From contig CM034144.1 in assembly GCA_019914995.1 (NCBI GenBank), positions 5,177,489 through 5,241,488 on the forward strand: a stretch of 64,000 nucleotides of DNA. Reading direction: 5' to 3'. The notes beneath the pieces were generated by a model. The model made no database searches and was not told where the DNA came from. It saw nothing but the letters and a program-made list of their open reading frames with translations. A program made the position numbers and the translations under genes. Positions 23,301-35,963 of the stretch are shown here, one piece after another (position 1 is the first letter of the stretch; the number at the start of each line of letters is the position of its first letter). The stretch comes from Acanthochlamys bracteata (Eukaryota; Streptophyta; Magnoliopsida; Pandanales; Velloziaceae).

Positions 23301-26300
23301 TACTACTTCAAATGTTTAAATAACAATGAGATCATGATTTACTAGAATGAAATGAAATTGCAACTAGGATAAGATTGGTATATATTTTCAAGAAATTTAC
23401 ATATATGAAAATAGAACGAACATTTTACAATTTTATTTATATTTGAGAAGTTGATGACACTTTCCAAATCTAAAGAGCCTTTTGTAGTATCCTTGTTGCT
23501 TTAGCAAATCAAGCTTTTCTAAGACGTGTGCATGTATCTTGTTATGCATCTACTGCTTCCTAGATGGCCAAACAAGTTCATGGCAATGGTGAAACCAGCA
23601 GAACTATGCAATTGCATCACCACCGCCATTATGGTTTACATTAGACTCATGGCTTTTACCACCTTGTTGTAACCCTTTAAACACTAGGCAAACTTTGGCT
23701 AAATGTTGAAGTAGGAACTTTCTCATTGATGTGTTTCCTCATTTAATATGCGATTTTTGGGGAGAGCATTTTGACTGACATCAATGGGCTCTCGAGAAGG
23801 TTTTACGTAACATAAGCCTCGAAAAATGGGTCTCACAGAACATTTCTTTCATTCCTACAAAAGTAAGCATAAGCATTGGTGTATTCACCTTGTAAGGTAG
23901 TGGTCACGCTATACACGTCAAAGTCAGTGCGGTAGAAAAGATGATTGGATTTAGTTCTATATGGTTTTGCCAAATAAGATGCCCACATAGTTGCCATTAA
24001 AGAATGACAACAGAAATTATTACAAGTTATAAAAGCACAATCACTTTTTCTATATTTGTGTGCGTAGAATGATGCATAAAGAAGTGAATATGGATCGAAA
24101 CATTAACTTATAGCTCTTTAAGGTTTTTTCTCTTAAATTAAGATTTACAAATTAACTTTTAATATGCAAATCACATCATTTACTTTCTATAGATGGTTTA
24201 GAAAGTAACTAGAGAAGCTACACCTTGACAGGTGCTTCCAATGCACCAAGCTTTCAATTCTTTTGTTGCAGTAGCATCTTGACAATGTTCTCCTAGTGTC
24301 TCTAACGGAGTAAGATTCTTCTTCTTCTTCTTCTTCTTCTTCATCTTCTTCTTCTTCTTTATCTTAAGGGGTGTCTTTCAACGCACTGAGCAGCTTTCTA
24401 ATTCTCTCCTTTGAGTTGCATCTTGCCGTAGTTATCCCACCATGAAGCAAGATTATTCTTATTATTTTTCTTCATTCTCTTCTTGGAGTCGCACCTTTAT
24501 CGAAATTCTGTCCATCTCTTATAGGAAACAAAATGACTCTTCTTCTAGAAGGATGTCATTCGACCACAAAGCATTCCAATTCTCTTCTTGGAGTCATGTT
24601 TTGCAAAAGTCTCCAAGTCTTTTATATGAGCAAGATTATTTTTCTTCTCCTTCTTCACATGGTAAGAAATAACAAGTTCGTTATGAGCTTTCCCAATCAA
24701 GGTGCTAGAGAACAACCACCTAGCTTTCGTGATCAGCAAGCTCTAGGACCATAAGCGTGCTTAAGAGAAGAATGGAAAAGTGGATATGCAAAACTAGTTG
24801 CAAATATCCAATCACAGACAAACTTTTTCTAAGGAATTAAAAAGTGCACATAAGATTTACTATCCGTTAGGAGCTTCAAGCTCAAGATGCTAGAGAGGAA
24901 GGCGTGGTTTAATAGAAGCATACAATAAATGACATGAAAAATTAATTGCAAATATCCAATAACCAAGCTCTCTAAGGGATTAAAGACTATGCACGGAACC
25001 TCTTATTCTTGTTACGGGTTTTCTGATTTTAAGGTAGAAAAGAGATAGGAGGTTTGGGTTGAGAGAAGAATGGACATGCAAATTTATTGCAATTATCCAA
25101 TCATAAACTTGCTAAGGCATTCGAAAAAGCAATTTGAACAAATCATATCAACTCTAAAACTCAATACTTTGCTAAACGATGCACTACCTACAAATAAGTT
25201 TTCAAGACACTCTTTTGGGAACCCTTTTGAGGGAGGAAACAAAAAGCATTGAAGTAAGTTTCTCACTCTTTGTTAAAGTAGGTAGACTATGGATGTTTCC
25301 TTTTATTACTTACATTCTTTCCCACTTTTTTTTGTGCTTGTTACATTTAGTGTTTTTTGTTATTTATGCAAACTCTAGTAGCAAACACATTAACCCGATG
25401 GCCATGCTTAAGACCTAGACTGATTCTATCTTTCACTTCCTGCAATGGAATTTATAGCAACAAGATTGACTAGAATCTGCATGCAGCTTACATGTTCAAT
25501 ATTTAGCGAAGAGATTCACATATGTCATGCTATCTAGTGAATCATAGATAACTAATTATCCGTGTGCACGGCTGCATTGTAAAGTTACTCACAGGACTTC
25601 ACCTATATGTAAAGGCACCGTCAAGGAGGAATGGTTCAAGGGATTGCTTGAACGTGCATGCAACTATCCAAAAGATGATGCAAGAGCAGATTTACAGTTT
25701 CTCTAACAAAAGAATCTCTTCACCTAAAACTTACTACATACATCTCATCCAATTGCACTAGCCTGTAGTACTTTAATTTAATATGATCTGGTGCATCTGT
25801 ATATCAAGAAAAGTTTTATAAAAATATAACCATGCAAACCATGATGAAAGGACCAAGCAAATATCACTCTGACAAGCACTTCTGCCAGCAATTTCTAAAC
25901 TACCTTTGACAAAGCTGCCATATGCAGAATGGTTACCTAAATTATATAAAATATTGATGGAAATCAGTAGATGAGATTTGAATGAGTTAAATGATTTAAC
26001 GACAACGATAAAGGATAGACTCCTTTTACCTACTTTCAAAACAATTTATCTCCTGTAACTTAAGTACAGCAATATGCATGCAGAGATACGTAGCTGTAGT
26101 AAAACAAAGTAAAGTGCAGCTAATAGTTTCACAAAAATGCAGTGATAAAGTGGAATAGGAGTATAGACCAAGATATGCACTAGCACATTGTACAGCTCTT
26201 GGGACCAAAGTTATTCGAGCTATTTTATAATTCTGACACATGCAATCAAGTTTTGTCTTGAAGTATGATTCAGCACACGTGCTTTATAGCCAAACTGTAT

Positions 26301-28037
26301 ATAAATGTTTTCACTTGTCTTATTCTAACCAAACGTCTGGCACTTGGGCATCTACCTACAAAGCAAGAAGGAGCAACATTTCTCTCCAGTGTATCATTTC
26401 CACAAAAAAACAAAATTGTAAGACTGCCTGGTTTTAGTTTGGCATACAGAAAATGACAATGAGTAATCACCTAATTTCAGGAAAAGTTACTTTAGCAAAA
26501 GTCAAATGGTTTAACTTCTAGAAATGGTTAAACTCAAAAGCCAAAATAAATGACCTAATTATTTTATCTACTGGGCAAAAGATATCTCATTCATAAGATG
26601 TGATCTCATCTAAGTCCTACAAGTCTTTTAATTTAACAATCAAAAGTAACTTATCAACTACAGGAACATTGCTTTCACAATTGAGCAAGAACAAACCTGA
26701 TATAACCTGGAAAAACACAAAATCCTTAACTATGAAAGTTACGCATAACCCAGGCATATGGTCAAGAAACCGTCACCACAGTGCAATGCAGCCAACGTAA
26801 GTTACAAATAAATACAAAGGCTTGGCATTAAGTCGATAGCAAAAATGTATCCACACATATAAGGAATTAGACAAAGATTTTCAACAGAGTGGATGCGGAA
26901 ACCAATTCACAAGTTTCAGCCAGCACATAAACGAAATCATTAAAAAACAAAACGCCACAACAATAAAGTAATCAAAAGCGTGATTAAACTAATCCTTATG
27001 CTGTGATTATCCAAAACCTAGTCAACCACAATAACAAGGACCACCAAAGCTATATCAAAAAAAAATCCAGCTCTTGAACAATGCTTGAAGACAGTGAGAC
27101 GTCAGCATCTCAGCACACAGACCACATCAAAACAACAACACATCTCAAAAAAGTTCAACTTAAACTAATTCCTGTAACTCTAACACTTGACAATAATCAA
27201 AGAACAAATGGACAAGACAGAGATATAAAATGACAACTCTATTGTTGCCGTGCTCTCCTTTCCGGCCAAGAAAAGAAAAGGTCTGGTTCAAAAGTTCCTC
27301 TTTTCTTCCTTTAATTCTTCACTTTTTTTTTTAAACTGGGTTAAACTTAAGTTTAGGATTTCAAAAGAATCCATTACACATACTATAAATAGAAACTATT
27401 GGGATAATTATTAAAACTACAAAAGAAATAGGAAACAGACTGGTGTGGATAAGCATCATAATAAGGTGCGTTAAGTACAAGATTCGAGAAATTTTTGAGA
27501 AAGTTTTGTTCTTACAGAGTCAGTAGTTGTATCTACATGAATGCATGGATATAAAAAGATAATTGTTTCTGGATATGAACATATGTGAATTGGTCTGAAT
27601 GAAAACATGAAAGACAATAAATTTTTCTGGTTTCTTAAATTTAGAAAGAAAGAAATGATTGTATATACATGAATAAATCTTTTGGAAACAACAACTTCAA
27701 CATTTTAGTGAGACCAAGCTCATACACATTGTAGTACAGACAGAGACGATCTGTATACCATTTCTTTTTTTGGTGTTTGAAAACTTAGAATGGTGAAATT
27801 GGGTTCTAACAACTTGGAGAAGTTGGCAAACTTTCCTAGAAAAATAAAACAACTAAACAGTTCGAAGAAAGTTCAGAAACGCAAAACAACTTCAAGAACA
27901 AAGAAAACCCGAGAACAAAAAAACATAAAAAAGAAAAGCTTTTGAATAAACAACAACAAGCACCAACGATATCAACCACACAACTTCATCCACACAAACC
28001 ATCAGAGAGAGAGAGAAAGAAAGGGAGCACTACTAAC
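20320..28037 (-). other. Probable long intron in the TPS 5' leader (7.7 kb)
   Basis: A clear acceptor (ttttattgcag) ends at 20320, just upstream of the TPS start, as expected because class II TPS genes often carry an intron in the leader. The nearest strong donor in a leader-like context is 'CAG|GTTAGTA' at 28037, next to CT-rich sequence. No gene is recognisable between them; the open frames are short and unsupported. The size is unusual, and the first exon could instead lie closer. The contents include the degenerate TTC-rich repeat at 24.24-24.67 kb. Confidence 0.35.
24240..24670. repeat. TTC microsatellite embedded in a degenerate ~100-bp tandem repeat
   Basis: Four related blocks start near 24252, 24394, 24471 and 24574. 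Each has 'ttc(t)aattct(c)tt..tTg(g)agt(t/c)gcatcttg', followed by 'agcaagattattcttcttc'-like ends. Block 1 ends in an almost pure TTC run at about 24312-24358. Short open frames here are by-products of the repeat. Confidence 0.55.
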
Positions 28038-28380
28038 CTGGAAAAAGCAGGAGTTTTTGGCAAAAAATCGAAGTTCTTGAGGTGATGCTAATGGTTTGCT
28101 GATGAGTTGAATATCAAGAAAGAAAGAGCTTCTTATTAGTTTGTCTGTAGGGATTAGAGAAAAGAATATAAGAAAGAATGAATATATCACCAAATGAACA
28201 TGAACTCTACTCGCAAACCAAATGGAGGCGATGAAGAAGGAAAATAGAAGAAGTTGAACAGAGAGAGAGAGAGCACGAAAGCAAAGAAACGTCAGTGAAA
28301 GAAGAAAAAGAGAGAGAAAGAGACCGAGAAAGAAAAAAAGAAATAGAAAGAGAGAGAATTTCGGATATGTATGAATTGAA
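28038..28380 (-). promoter_or_regulatory. CT-rich probable first (leader) exon and core promoter of the TPS gene
   Basis: On the minus strand this is a run of CT/TC-rich sequence (plus strand gagaga at 28005-28020, 28260-28275 and 28305-28355), which is common in plant 5' UTRs and promoters. It ends at the donor at 28037. No coding sequence. The assignment to the TPS gene rests only on orientation and splice signals. Confidence 0.35.
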
Positions 28381-29923
28381 GAGAAGAAGAAAAAAAATTT
28401 TAATTAATTATAAGTAATTAATTTACCAGAATAGAAGGAGAAGAAGAAGGCTGGGGCTGAACAAATGAGACCCACTTAATTAGAAATTTTGTGTGTAAAT
28501 TATTAATAATCAACTTTATTGATGTAATAGATAAGCATGCGGTTTGAGTTTTTTTTTCTTTTCTTTTCTTTTCTTTTTCTTTTTGAATTCTACACTGTTG
28601 CGGTTTAGGTTGGTGAGGTTCTTTAAATGATAGAAAATGTTTGTTCTTTTTCATTTTTGGTTTTGAAAAAGATATCTTATTTGTTTTATTTTTATTACTA
28701 TAAGTTTCATTCTTATTTTTATAAGAATAATTAATATGTCAATATATATTGCGTAAAGAATAATTAACTTTAAAATGAATTCTTGTTTTTACTATGTAAA
28801 CCTTTTTATATTTGACATACTTATCAAAAGTAATCTAATATAATTCATGATCAAACTTAATCCCTTTTTTTAGTTAGTAGGCTTAATTCAAATTTAGTGC
28901 TTTAACTAAACCACAAGCTGCACTTTATTCAATGAAACATAAAAAGTATAAAAATTATATAATAAACTTAACTACATAAAAATGAAGAGTGTTATGAAAT
29001 ATTTGAGAGTATTTATAAAATACAGAAGTTTTAAATTTTAAACTAAATTATTAAAATTGATAAGATATTTTTGTAAATTATTACAAATAAATTTTTATAG
29101 AAATATAAAAGTTTTGTTTGATGAAATTTGAACAATTTTTGCTTTCTAAAGAAAAACTGCAACGCTGCAGGGAAGAAGAAAGAAGACTTGCAATGTTCTT
29201 GTTGTTTTTTTGGTGTTTGTTTGCCGCGTGCAGTACAGCTTGCACCCACAAAACTTATGAGCTTGGTTTCCTCTTCGGATATAGAAAATGTTTAAAAGTA
29301 TTTTAAATAATATAATTTTAAGAAATTATTTAAAAAATATAAACTGAAGTTATAATACAATAAATATAATTTATATATTTTAATATAATATATCATAATC
29401 TTCTACAGTGATTTTAATAATTTTAATAACTATTTTATGTGCTTTTCTATCATTATTTCAACTTGTTTTAAAAATAAAAAAATAAATAAAAATAATTTTG
29501 TGTTTTCAGAAAAAATATCTTTATAATCAACTTCAGACGTCCCTATTTCTATTATTTTGGTATAATATAAAAATAATAAAAATAATTAGTTCTTTAAAGT
29601 CCTGTTCATTTGTTCTGCTGGATTATTTTTTATCAAATGTATGATCAAGAGCTTACACAAAAGTATAGTAGCTATAAAATTTTCCAATTTTTTAAATAGT
29701 AACTAATAATACTTATTGAGAAATTTTAATAATAAGTAGAGAGATATTAGGTTTTATCTTGCTTGCATGGATTGATTTGAATTCCTTACTTATCGCATCT
29801 TATCTCAAAGATAATAAGAAGAAGATATTGCAGAGTCCATGCATGCATTTGTTGAAAAAGAAATTTGGACTAACTATCTTTGGAAAGTCCAAAATATTAT
29901 GTGCACAGAAAAAATGTTTGCAT

Positions 29924-29924
<1 letters not shown>

Positions 29925-29955
<31 letters not shown>
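29925..29955 (+). repeat. 31-base uninterrupted T run
   Basis: A homopolymer of 31 T between 'catg' and 'ggag'. It could be the antisense poly(A) tail of a retroposed sequence, but no recognisable gene lies next to it. Confidence 0.9.
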
Positions 29956-29956
<1 letters not shown>

Positions 29957-30214
29957 GAGTTTATTAGAGGTTGTTGTTTTTGTTTGGGCTAATTAAGGCA
30001 GTCCAAGAAAATGTTAAAGGTCAACACCAACATTCCATTTTCTTCTACTACTAAAATCGTCTATGATTGAGGCACAAAGATTTTTGGATAAGGTCACTGT
30101 AGTGACGGAGATTGTTTAAAGAAATATTTACACTTTTGTGCCTCCATAATTCAGTTTTGCAAAGAACTTATGTTTATATACCAAAATCCATGTGTCACTG
30201 TGGAGATCATCTTA

Positions 30215-30435
30215 TGTCTTAAAAGAAATATTAAGAGTACTTATAAATACAACTATTTTTAATAAAGATATTTCTGAAATAAATTTTCTTATTTTAAAAT
30301 ATGATAATAATAAATAATAAAATTTTATGGTATATTATTTTAAATTTTCTAAATATTTAAATAAATTATATAAATTATTATAGAGACTAATTAAAAATAT
30401 AAAATATAAAATAAAATGTTCTTCAAACGTTCTGT
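30215..30435. repeat. AT-rich MITE, family 1 copy
   Basis: Opens 'aaatattaagagtacttata' and closes 'atgttcttcaaacgttc'. The interior has the shared 'aataaaattttatggtatatta' core. Confidence 0.45.
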
Positions 30436-30814
30436 CAAATAGTGCAAAACTCAATTTCAGCCCCCACGCAACATTGCACATTTTAGGACTAGAGCGTATC
30501 AATTATTTTTAAAAATTTAAAAATTTTATTTTCTATTTACTTTAAATATAGTTAAAATTTTTAAATTACTTCAAATATAATCAAATCAAAAAAATCTCAA
30601 AATCACTTATTACATAATTTACTTTGTAGAAATTTATTTCACTAAGAACACTTAGAGTGTGCTTCAATTGTACGTATTTATTTTTTTATTAAATTTTAAA
30701 TTTGAACTCATATTCTGTTAGTTTCGTTTACTCCAATCTCATCCATTATTTATTTATTTTTTATCAAATGAAATTTTATTTACTTTCGATCAATTAAATT
30801 AAAACACAATCTTA

Positions 30815-31010
30815 GAAAACGTTTAGAAGTATTTATAAAATATAGTTATTTTAAAATAAAAAATATTTTTATTTTTATCTAAAAAAATAAAAATATATAA
30901 TAAAATTTTTTTTATTGGATAGAATTTTTTTAATTTTTTTAATTTTTAAACAAATTTTTTAAATATTTATAAAATATATATTAAAAAGTATGAAATTAAA
31001 AATCAGTGAT
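30815..31010. repeat. AT-rich MITE, family 1 copy
   Basis: Opens 'gaaaacgtttagaagtattt' and has the block order 'aaaaaatatttttatttt', 'tataataaaattttttttat', 'aaatatatattaaaaagta' seen in the other copies. The right terminus has decayed. Confidence 0.5.
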
Positions 31011-31469
31011 GCTAATGCTTGCGACTTCGTAATATAGTTTAGTTACAAGCACGAACAACGATGCATAAGCGTGTTTGCATGCTCGGGTGAGTTTGGAACA
31101 AACATATAATACTAAAATAGAGGCCCTAATATGCAAATGTAAAAATTCATTCATCCATATAGAGAGGTCTTCTTAGATTTGAGCAGTGCGTTTTGATATG
31201 GTTGAAATTATTTGTTTGTGTTTTTCTTTTTGTGCATGTGAAGTGAATATGTTGACGGTTGGAAAACTGCATGCGTATCTCCTGCAAGGCCTACCACCAA
31301 GATACTCTGCCCACTCTCTCTCTTTCTTACATATTTTATTTCACTTTATTCTAAATATTTTATTTTATATTTTTAATATTTTAAAAATAGTAAAAACCAA
31401 AATTTATTTTTAAATTAGAATAAAAATATTATTTCTTTTAAAAATTTTATTTCTTTGTATTGTCTGGAC

Positions 31470-32318
31470 GGCTGTGGTAATATGAATTAGTGGGTCGGTT
31501 TCGGGTCGACTTATTTAATAACCAGATCAAATTTATTCAATCTTATTTTAATCTATGAATTTATACGGATCAAAATTGTCAACTCTAATTTAACCTACTA
31601 ATAATCGGATCAAATTCTAATCGACCTATTTAATAATTAAAATTATTAATTATTAATTTATATTTTTAAACTTTATCGTAATTATAAGATCAGTTCGAAT
31701 GAAAGTACACGATATTTTTACTGACGAGATATAATTATGTTCGACAAAATATGTATTTTTTAATATCTTAATTGGTCTTTAAAATATCCAAAAAAAATTG
31801 TTATTTTAAATAATAACAGCTGAAATTTATGATTATAAATATCTATTAATAATTTCGATAAAAGTTTTGATAAATATATCTAACAAAATTTTCATAAAAA
31901 TCGTTATACGAAATCTAAATTCGTCATTAAAAATACCTATATAGTAATACTTTCGATAATATTATAATTTTTTAATCTTACACTATTTTACTAAGGTATA
32001 CAAATAAAGAATTAATTATAAATATAATATAATTAATAGTTTGTAAATAACTATTATTGATTATTTTTATATTCAATATGTTATTATACGGTAAGAAAAA
32101 ATTAAGAATTGTTTCTTCAAAAGATGACATTTCGAATTGGTAGGTTAATTTCGAATTAATCCGGATCGACCCATTTAATAACCGGATCAAATTCGTTCAA
32201 CCCTAACTCAACCCATATATTTATACGGGTCAAAATTTTCAACCCTAATCCTAATTAAACAGGTCAGTCTCGGATTAAATTTTCGGATCGGATCATATAT
32301 TGTCATCCATACTACTTT
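31470..32318. mobile_element. Non-autonomous element with subterminal 'cccatttaataaccggatc' repeats
   Basis: Left end 'gtggtaatatgaattagtgggtcgg' and right end (reverse complement) 'atgacaatatgatccgatccg' are imperfect inverted repeats. Two direct blocks, 'gactTatttaataaccagatcaaatt' (about 31509) and 'gacccatttaataaccggatcaaatt' (about 32168), lie inside the ends. They continue into 'tttatacggatcaaaatt..caacTctaat' and 'tttatacgggtcaaaatttt..caaccctaat'. This layout is typical of hAT-like MITEs with 'GGGTCGGG..' termini, but no target duplication could be fixed. No coding capacity. Confidence 0.5.
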
Positions 32319-32545
32319 TGGTGTTTGAAATTGTGTTTTCAAAATACTTCTTTTTAATTTCTTATTATATATTTTTAATACATATTTCATAAGTATTTAA
32401 AAATTATTTAAAAATTTAAAAAATAAAAAAATTTTACATAATAAAAATTTTTTATTATATATTTTTACTAATTTTTTAAAGTAAAAAATAAAGTATTTTT
32501 AATTTAAAAAATTCTATTTTATAAACATTTTTTAATACCTCCTCT
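32318..32545. repeat. AT-rich MITE, family 1 copy (opposite orientation)
   Basis: Opens 'ggtgtttgaaattgtgtttt', has the core 'ttttacataataaaaatttt' and ends 'ttataaacattttttaatacc'. It is the reverse complement arrangement of the 16855-17090 copy and abuts the preceding element. Confidence 0.55.
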
Positions 32546-34404
32546 ATTTTATCCAAATTTTAGCAAGACATATAACTCTATTTCTTATTAGATCTAGCAT
32601 TTAAAAGATTTTTAACTTTGACTAAAATATTAGACAGTCAACAATGGATGCTTTCTAATTCCTGATTTTATGGAGATACGCTGTTCACAAATGTCAAAAA
32701 AGTTTAGATTTATCATCATATACTGATTATAGAACGTCTAAAAATGCTTAAAATAAAAAAATTTAATAAATTTCATCTTTTAGCTTTTTAAAAAATAAAA
32801 TTTATATTTTTTGAGTTTATTCATTCAGGAAAATAATGATGTTCATGAAGATCAAAATTCAACAATACTGTTGATTTTAAAGTTACGACTAGAAAGTTTG
32901 ATATTGCTTACTTTCAAAAATAATTTTTTGATTTTAATATATTTTTTAGAAATAGTTATAGAATTTATTTAAAAATGAAAAAGTATAAAAAATTTACGTA
33001 GTGAAATTTTTTATTATTATTTTATTTTCTTTAAAATAAAAAAAATAAAACTCATTTAAAAAAAATATTCTTAATTTAAAAAAATTAATTTTAAAACCAG
33101 CCTAGTTTGTCCAAAACAAAAAAAAAATAGGAAAAAAACTGTATAGCATTTTCGTTTAGGATAAGAGTAAGCCAAAATTAGATGCTTTATTCTTATCTTA
33201 AAAACATGCTAGTTAATAAGATAAGAAAAACAGGATTAATCATTAAAGGCTATTTTTCGAAAGTGAATTACTTAAAACTAAATATCAAAAGTGAGTTTCA
33301 CTTTTATATTTATTTTATTTGATAATAATTTAAAATTAAAATTTTAATTTATAACATTTAAATTTCAAAGATAAAATTTTGACCAAACATTGAGTTAAAT
33401 TTTTATATTTATTTTATTTTAAAAATAAATTAAAGTGAAATTTCTTACGAAAATAATTGAGTTCATTGGTAATACGCTCTAAGATCATCTTTAGTATCGT
33501 TTACTATGGAGGCTTATAAAATAATTTGAAATTATTTTAAGGATTTATATACATAAGTCGGTTATACGTTATTTAATGATTATTAGAGCGTATAAGTATA
33601 CTGTAAGTAATTTTAGTAATTGAGAAATGTGATTTCTTAAAAAATAGTTAAAAATAAATTTTATAGTTTATATTTCAATTATTTTTTAAAATGAGTTCAA
33701 AGTGAAATTTTATTTTATTTTTTATTGTGTTGGAAGTAAAATATGATAAACTTTAAGTGTAATTTTGAGTTAAATGAACTCGCTATCAAACGGTACCTTA
33801 TTACTTTAGAATAAATTTAACTTTAAGAAGTAAATTAAAAAATTAATTAAAAATAAAAAATAATTTAAAAAATAATGTTATATTAATAATTAAATTTTAA
33901 AAATTAATTTTTAAAAAAATTTGTTAAAAAAAATATTTAAATATTTATTTATTTTATATTAAAATAAGTTTGAAAAAATAGAGTTACTAGTCAGAGAAAC
34001 AGGCCCTTACATGCTCAAAGACAAAATTTTATGTGGTTTTCAGGCTGCATTCGTTTATGCAATTTCAGACACTGAATTTAATTTAGAAAACGTTCTCATA
34101 ACATGGTTTAGAATCTCCCCATAGCAAAATTATCGCTGCACACATCTCCAACTATCCGTCGGCAATAGGGGTAAAATCGTCAACACATTTTTTCCGCGAG
34201 CTCGTACAAATTATTTGGTATTTCAATTTCATTCTATTTTTAGATTTTTAAAGTTTTCTTAATAGTGCATTCTATATTATTATTTTTTCAAAAAGAATTT
34301 AGATTTAAAACATTTAAAATAAACTTATTTCTAAGATTTTATTTATTTAAACACTTTTAAAATTTTTTATTATTTTTAGTAATTTTTTTATAATAATTTT
34401 GAGA

Positions 34405-34615
34405 AACGTTTCGGAAGTGTTTGGAAAAGTTTTTAAAATAAAATTTTTCTGAAAAATATTTTTAATTTTTTAAAAAATAAAATATACAATAAAAAATTAC
34501 TACGTTGAAATTTTTTAAATTTTTTAAAATTTTAAATGTTTATAAAGTATATATTAAAAATATTAAATAAAATATTAAAAAATTAATTTTTTGGTAAGTT
34601 AAATCAAACCGTCTA
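34405..34615. repeat. AT-rich MITE, family 1 copy
   Basis: Opens 'gaaacgtttcggaagtgttt' and ends 'ggtaagttaaatcaaaccgtc'. Core 'aaaaattactacgttgaaat'. The end pair forms an imperfect inverted repeat. Confidence 0.55.
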
Positions 34616-34744
34616 AAAAAATTTGAAAATACACAGAGAAATCAATTCATCTTATTATATTTTATTACTTAGGTAAAAACTTTAACTTTATTTTATAAAA
34701 GTTTAAATAAATAATTTGAAAATAGTTATTTATTTAATCACTTT

Positions 34745-34965
34745 TAAACGACTCTAGAGAGCGAAGTGGTGGACCCGTTTCATCCTGCAGCTTCCGTACG
34801 GACCGGGGTGTCCAGTGGAATGAGGACCACAAAACAGAGCGCCATCAATCTTTATAACCTCCCAAATGCCACGTGTCCGAAGTCGAGCAATGTGTGCACA
34901 TAATAACCGGTTTCTCCGAGCCGTCCCGCCACGTAAACTAGATTCTGGACTGGAGGCTTCGGTAA
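34745..34965. promoter_or_regulatory. GC-richer island with G-box/ABRE motifs
   Basis: About 220 bases of clearly higher GC content inside the AT-rich desert. It has a perfect G-box CACGTG at 34870-34875 (in 'GCCACGTGTCC'), an ACGT element at 34929-34936 ('CCACGTAA'), and GC-rich blocks 'cgtacggaccggggtgtcc' and 'gagccgtcccgccacgt'. No open frame. It looks like an isolated promoter or enhancer module, but no gene is visible close to either side. Confidence 0.4.
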
Positions 34966-35461
34966 CGTTCGTCTCTATCCACTAGGTTATTAGAAGAAAA
35001 TTTTATTAATTTAATTAACCCCAGGTTGTCAACTTTAAAACATTTTTTTAAGTTATTCTTCTTGAAAAAAAAGTTAAAGATTGTTATTAGTGAATACAAA
35101 TAATATTATTCTTCTAATAACAATTTGGGTTCTATCGAAAGTCTTTTAAGATTTTTTTCTTTCACAAGCTATCTGGTTCAAAAAAAGTTTTTTTGCTTTC
35201 TGAACATTTTAAATAGCAAAAGATTTCACTAATCACAACGTTATGAGCTAATTACTAATAAAAAATACTAATACATATTGACGATTCAATTAATTATGGT
35301 TTTGACTTTTTTTTCTTTTGTCTCTTGCAAAATTTCAAACTAATTATATATTCTACATGACAAATTCAATTATGAATTGTCATTAATACTATTCAACCGT
35401 AATTAATATTAGACAAAAAAATCTAAAACATTCAACAGGAAATAACTAGTCAATAATAATT

Positions 35462-35695
35462 ATCTTGGGAGAACTTATTGAAAAAAGTTTTTCAAAGAAA
35501 AAAATATTTTGAAAATTTTTTAAATAATAAGTCTTATTTTTTTGTTTAAAAAATAATAAATAATTTTATTACGTAAAAATTGTCTTTATTATTAAACTTT
35601 TTAAAAAAATTTATCAAATATTTTAAAATTTTATTAAAAATATGAAATAAAAAATTATGAGAAAAAAGTTGGTCAAAAGATGTTCGTAGGCAGGA
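35462..35695. repeat. AT-rich MITE, family 1 copy
   Basis: Block order 'aaaaaaatattttgaaaatt', 'aataattttattacgtaaaaattg', 'aaatatgaaataaaaaattatgag' matches family 1. Termini are poor. Confidence 0.45.
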
Positions 35696-35718
35696 GTACA
35701 GGAAACATTTCCAAACTT

Positions 35719-35963
35719 GGTGCGTGTTTATCAACATTTTAAACTTATTTTTTAAACTTATTTTTAATATAAAATATATATAAATTAAAATAAAATATTT
35801 TTATTAATAAAATATTTTCAAATTTTAATTTTAAAATTAACTATAAATATTAAATTAATAAATAATTTCTTTTTATTAAATAGTTTAATTTTTAATATTA
35901 TTTTTTAATTAATTTTTTAAAAATTTACTTTACCTACTTTATATACAAAATAAACACGCCCTC
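35719..35963. repeat. Small inverted-repeat element (MITE), second family
   Basis: Left end 'GGTGCGTGTTTATCAAC' and right end, reverse complement 'GAGGGCGTGTTTATTTTG', are inverted repeats. The inside is A/T only ('aaacttattttttaaactt', 'aaaataaaatatttttatta'). Related sequence appears around 33800-34010 and 36015-36230. Confidence 0.5.

Noticed and set aside
25773-26470. Short minus-strand frames as exons of an extra gene inside the TPS leader intron
   Set aside because: No domain recognised and no consistent splice-phase chain; left as unannotated intron or intergenic sequence.
29759-29992. 77-codon frame ending in poly-phenylalanine
   Set aside because: The phenylalanine run is the 31-base T homopolymer; no other support.
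31480-32250. Direct repeats as LTRs of a small retrotransposon
   Set aside because: The repeats are only about 120 bases, do not begin TG or end CA, and no primer-binding or polypurine site is visible; inverted ends fit better.
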